Assembly: GCF_029227915.1 (NCBI RefSeq)
Contig: NC_079876.1
Location: 32,347,828-32,411,827 of the forward strand
Length of the DNA stretch: 64,000 nucleotides
From: Hydractinia symbiolongicarpus
Lineage: Eukaryota; Cnidaria; Hydrozoa; Anthoathecata; Hydractiniidae
Direction of reading: 5' to 3'
Shown here piece by piece: positions 61,060 through 64,000 of the stretch. The notes under the pieces were generated by a model. That model was not told the DNA's origin. It made no database searches and saw nothing but the letters and a program-made list of their open reading frames with translations. How positions within the stretch are numbered: the first letter of the stretch is position 1; every line of letters starts with the position of its first letter. Both the position numbers and the translations under genes were made by a program.

Positions 61060-61330
61060 TTCCTGCATCTGAAAAGGTATTTAAAAAATGGTGAACATCT
61101 GTTGCAAAACAACAGAGTTGTTGAATGCGTTTCTTTACGTGACTCTCTTCTACAACTACCTCTCGTCAGTGATACAGATACAATGTTTAGTCAGAACTAC
61201 TTATTGTTAGCAGTAATTTATCATTTAATTGAACGCAGGTCATTACTGGGCTTACGTCACATATCGTGCCACAAGTTCTTGGTATCACTGCAACGATAGA
61301 ACGGTTTGCAAATGCTCTTCACCTATTCTC
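61060..61330 (+). pseudogene. Ubiquitin-specific protease (USP) C-terminal fragment
   Basis: A frame reading NYLLLAVIYHL shifts by one base to NAGHYWAYV, then SSWYHCNDRTV. The GHYWAY block with a following W(Y/L).(Y/C)(N/D)D is the histidine box of USP-family deubiquitinases, closest in pattern to USP25/28. The Cys box and the rest of the enzyme are not in the window, and the frameshift argues for a relic. It might be a misread intron border. Confidence 0.4.
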
Positions 61331-62035
61331 AACAACAATTCATGTTATATTCTTTGTTACGTTCGCTGTTGTTCCGCTTTTTCTTTCTTTCTTTTGTTTT
61401 TCTTTTTCTTCTTTTTTTTTAATGAGTCATTACGTTTATGAAACCTGTACTTCCAGGTTCATGGGGAGGAAAATGTAAATCCGAGTGGTTTTGTATTTAA
61501 GAAGCTTTAGTTTTTAGCTTATTTTTTCTATAAAGATTTGCTCAAGGAATGGTTATGGGTCGACGTTACTTCTTCTTGTAAGAAGCAAGAAAGTGTATTC
61601 AGCACCTTCTTCTGTGAGCCTAATTCTAGTTAACGGTAGATCCGAAAATAAATTTTAAAAAAGGAACAAAAAAATTTCATCATAATTATTTTTTTATGTT
61701 AGCAAAGGCAGCGAATTCTAATTATGCAAATTGTAGGGACGAAGAAATTGCGCAAATTGTAGGGGTAGCCAATAGTTAGTGTACAATTTGTAAGCATATG
61801 CATATAAAGGTTAAGTAATGCTAAATAGGTCTACAAATAGTGAGAACAGCAAATGCTTAGTGTGCAGTGCAGAGACATGATTGATGCGTCGTTGACTGTT
61901 TTGAAACTAAAATATGCATATTAGACTGAGCAGATATAGGCCACCGTAAAAACCGTTATACTATATAAGAATAAAATACGCGCAACCATGTTTTATAATT
62001 TGTTTTATCATTTGTTATTATAGAAAATCATCTTG
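61331..62035. other. Spacer and 5' side of the NLR gene
   Basis: A pyrimidine tract (61370-61420) and AT-rich sequence. TATTATAG at 62016-62023 is a plausible 3' splice site, 12 bases before the NLR start codon, so the coding sequence may begin right after a leader intron. Confidence 0.4.
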
Positions 62036-64000
62036 ATGGCAGGTAGCTCTTCCACCGTACCTGCTGTAGTAACGATAGAAGAAGAAAACTTCTTCAGGAT
62101 TCAGCGCCTACTGGATGTAAGTAACAAAACATTGCAACGCTATCTGGCAAAATATTTCACAGTCAACGATCCTGGTCAATTTTATGAAGAGCTTAAAACA
62201 ATTAAATCACAATTAAAGTTATACAATTCGCAAGAGAAAATATTATTTCCGAAAAATAAAGAAACTAAAATAGAAAAGTGCGACATTACATTGATATTGG
62301 CTTTGTTAAGGACTTCAAAGTGTACACCAAGCCAAGCTGATCTCGCTGACATAAAGTCTATACAAAAATACCGAAACAAATACGCTCATTCTGATAGTTA
62401 CGCAATACCAACAGCACAATTTCAAAATGAATGGACAAACTTAACTTCTGTACTGGAGAGATTAGGAGCAGATCCTCATGTCATTAAAATTTTAAAAACC
62501 CAAACACTGGATTCGAGTGCTTATAAAAAAATCGCTGACTTGAAAGGTAAACGTAGCAATGTTTGGTACCAAGTTCCAATGCCTGTTAAAGAGTTTCACG
62601 GAAGAGTTAACGAAATAGATAATATTCATTCGGCGTTGCTAGATACTACCAAAAGAGGATGTGTCATTTCGAATCATGGTGGAGTGGGAAAAACGCAATT
62701 GGCCATCAAATACTGTTCTCAATATAGCAATGACTACAATGGCAACGTTATTTGGATAAACAGTGACACTCAAACTAATATTGAGTCTTCGTTTCAATCT
62801 GTTGCTGATTATATAGACTTAATACCTAGTACTGCGCATGATGCGAAGAATATCGCTTCTAGAGTGTACGATTTTTTTGCTGATCGACCATGTTTGTTTG
62901 TTTTTGACGATGCTAACGACGTGAAACTATTGAATGAATATCTGCCAAAACTACCACCCAGTTCGCATGAACCGGTTATGTTAGTGACAAGTCAAAGCTC
63001 TGAATGGGGGAGTCAGTTTGCCATTGTTCCCTTACATCCATTTACAGATGCGGAGGCCCAAGATTTTGTTACAACTTTTTTACATTTACCTGCATCAAGT
63101 GTAGAGGATGTCAAATTTCTTTGCAAGGAGTTAGGGAATCTCCCCCTGGCTTTACACCAAGCCGTGTGTTACATTAAAAAGCATGGAATCTTTCTCAACA
63201 TGTACAATAAGATGTTGCAAGAGGGAAAATATCACATACTGAAGGAGGAGGTACCAGGTGGCCTCTATACGAAAACTTGTCTCAAAACGTTTGATCTTGC
63301 AAGAGAAAAACTTCATGACAATGGTGACAACAATGCTATCAAACTTCTTAGTTTGATGTCATATATGGATGGTAAGCACATCAACAGGTCCTTTCTTGAA
63401 TTATCTTTTTCAGATGTAGATACGCTGTATTCTGCATTAAAAGTGTTATCAGAATATTCTTTAATAACATACGAAAAAGGAACGGTACAAATGCATACGT
63501 TAGTTCAGCTTGTTGTCCGCATAACGACCGCACAGAATATGACCTTCGTCGACAAAGTGATCAATTGGTTTTTCCCTTCGAAATCGTACTATGGAATGTT
63601 GCTAGATTTAATACTCGAATGTGTACACACTCAAGATGATTGGGTCAAAAGCAACTTAGGAGACACCTCATGGGTTGCGCATGTTATTACTCTCTGTGCA
63701 AGATGTGAAGAAGGAAACACTTCATCTAAAGACAGAAAGTACGTGTCTGATTTTATCTTGAGAAACGATTTGATCGCGCCGATGTGTGATGTGTACGAAA
63801 GCAAATGCCAATACAACACTGGCTACTCTGATTTCAATACTATGTTTGAGAATTTTAGTCAAATATCCGGACGTGAATCTAGCAGGTTGTTTAACCTCCA
63901 AAATTGCAAAGCTACTTTACTGACTAAGGTCGGTAGAAAGAAAGAAGCGTTAGATATATTTGACAAATTGGTAACAGGCTATACAAAACAACTTGGAGCA
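62036..64000 (+). CDS. NLR-type immune sensor: HEPN / NB-ARC / TPR, cut by window end
   Basis: 655 codons without a stop, running off the window. Residues about 15-190 form an all-helical N-terminus with R113-N-K-Y-A-H118, the R-x4-H signature of HEPN domains of the DZIP3 type. NB-ARC follows: the P-loop NHGGVGKTQ (213-221, first Gly of the consensus replaced by Asn), Walker B CLFVFDD (286-292), LGNLPLAL (366-373), and MHTLVQLVV (486 on), the MHD-like end of the module. The last ~40 residues (GRKKEALDIFDKLV) begin what looks like TPR repeats. Such STAND ATPases switch between ADP and ATP states and gather into signalling platforms. HEPN domains can cut RNA or pair with partners. The Lys and Asp needed for nucleotide binding are intact. 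Appears to be a live host gene. Confidence 0.85.
   Translation, partial: MAGSSSTVPAVVTIEEENFFRIQRLLDVSNKTLQRYLAKYFTVNDPGQFYEELKTIKSQLKLYNSQEKILFPKNKETKIEKCDITLILALLRTSKCTPSQADLADIKSIQKYRNKYAHSDSYAIPTAQFQNEWTNLTSVLERLGADPHVIKILKTQTLDSSAYKKIADLKGKRSNVWYQVPMPVKEFHGRVNEIDNIHSALLDTTKRGCVISNHGGVGKTQLAIKYCSQYSNDYNGNVIWINSDTQTNIESSFQSVADYIDLIPSTAHDAKNIASRVYDFFADRPCLFVFDDANDVKLLNEYLPKLPPSSHEPVMLVTSQSSEWGSQFAIVPLHPFTDAEAQDFVTTFLHLPASSVEDVKFLCKELGNLPLALHQAVCYIKKHGIFLNMYNKMLQEGKYHILKEEVPGGLYTKTCLKTFDLAREKLHDNGDNNAIKLLSLMSYMDGKHINRSFLELSFSDVDTLYSALKVLSEYSLITYEKGTVQMHTLVQLVVRITTAQNMTFVDKVINWFFPSKSYYGMLLDLILECVHTQDDWVKSNLGDTSWVAHVITLCARCEEGNTSSKDRKYVSDFILRNDLIAPMCDVYESKCQYNTGYSDFNTMFENFSQISGRESSRLFNLQNCKATLLTKVGRKKEALDIFDKLVTGYTKQLGA

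Overview
The window reads as nuclear DNA of a cnidarian, most likely a hydrozoan. It is AT-rich, its genes are spliced, and several gene relics belong to families that I know only as multicopy, mostly unnamed families of Hydra, Hydractinia and corals. The species cannot be fixed from the sequence. Most of the window is mobile DNA, layer on layer.

The centrepiece is a 16.4 kb Polinton/Maverick-type element (adintovirus-like) at 24773-41183. It has 260 bp terminal inverted repeats and a 5 bp target duplication (AAAAC). From left to right it carries: an unknown membrane-tailed protein (minus); candidate penton and double-jelly-roll capsid genes; the packaging ATPase; five small, mostly membrane or coiled-coil genes; a large coiled-coil membrane protein (minus); two paralogous hairpin-membrane proteins; a SAP-like protein; a broken gene with an MDM2-like RING finger; a retroviral-type integrase (minus) with one nonsense codon; a second SAP-like gene; a short chimeric ORF; and a 1430-residue protein-primed DNA polymerase B. 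No adenovirus-type protease is visible. Two sets of regulatory signals recur only in this element: palindromes just after stop codons (TTTGTTACTC/GAGTAACAAA type) and a promoter box (ATAAAA..GGCTTAAAGAT) before the SAP, RING and polymerase genes. The capsid-side genes use other upstream motifs (CTAATATAATA or TATATAAAC), which suggests two expression classes.

The Polinton sits inside the coding frame of an older, already broken gene (22382-24772, resuming at 41184-41945). That gene lies in a larger DNA transposon, 21233-43196, bounded by 12 bp inverted ends (TAGGCTGTTCAG) and a CGTTAAG duplication. Without the Polinton this outer transposon is about 5.5 kb.

On both sides lie non-autonomous Helitrons (5'-TC, GTGGA hairpin, CTAG-3', always between A and T). 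Four copies stand head to tail on the minus strand at 16474-21123 and four on the plus strand at 50775-59545. Single copies lie at 1-1366 (partial), 6916, 10639 and 46400. Two 2.4 kb copies (17940-20378 and 53594-55967) are close to identical in inverted orientation and flank the nested elements.

The remainder is gene relics and retroelements. The left holds SAMD3-like exons, two LINE relics (one CR1-like), a degenerate zinc-finger gene, a tRNA-like sequence, a GIY-YIG endonuclease fragment and a PIF/Harbinger fragment. The right holds a decaying multi-exon gene (44173-50139, minus), two tRNA-type SINEs and a ubiquitin-protease fragment. From 62036 to the window end runs an intact open frame for a HEPN / NB-ARC / TPR-type NLR immune sensor, cut by the window edge.
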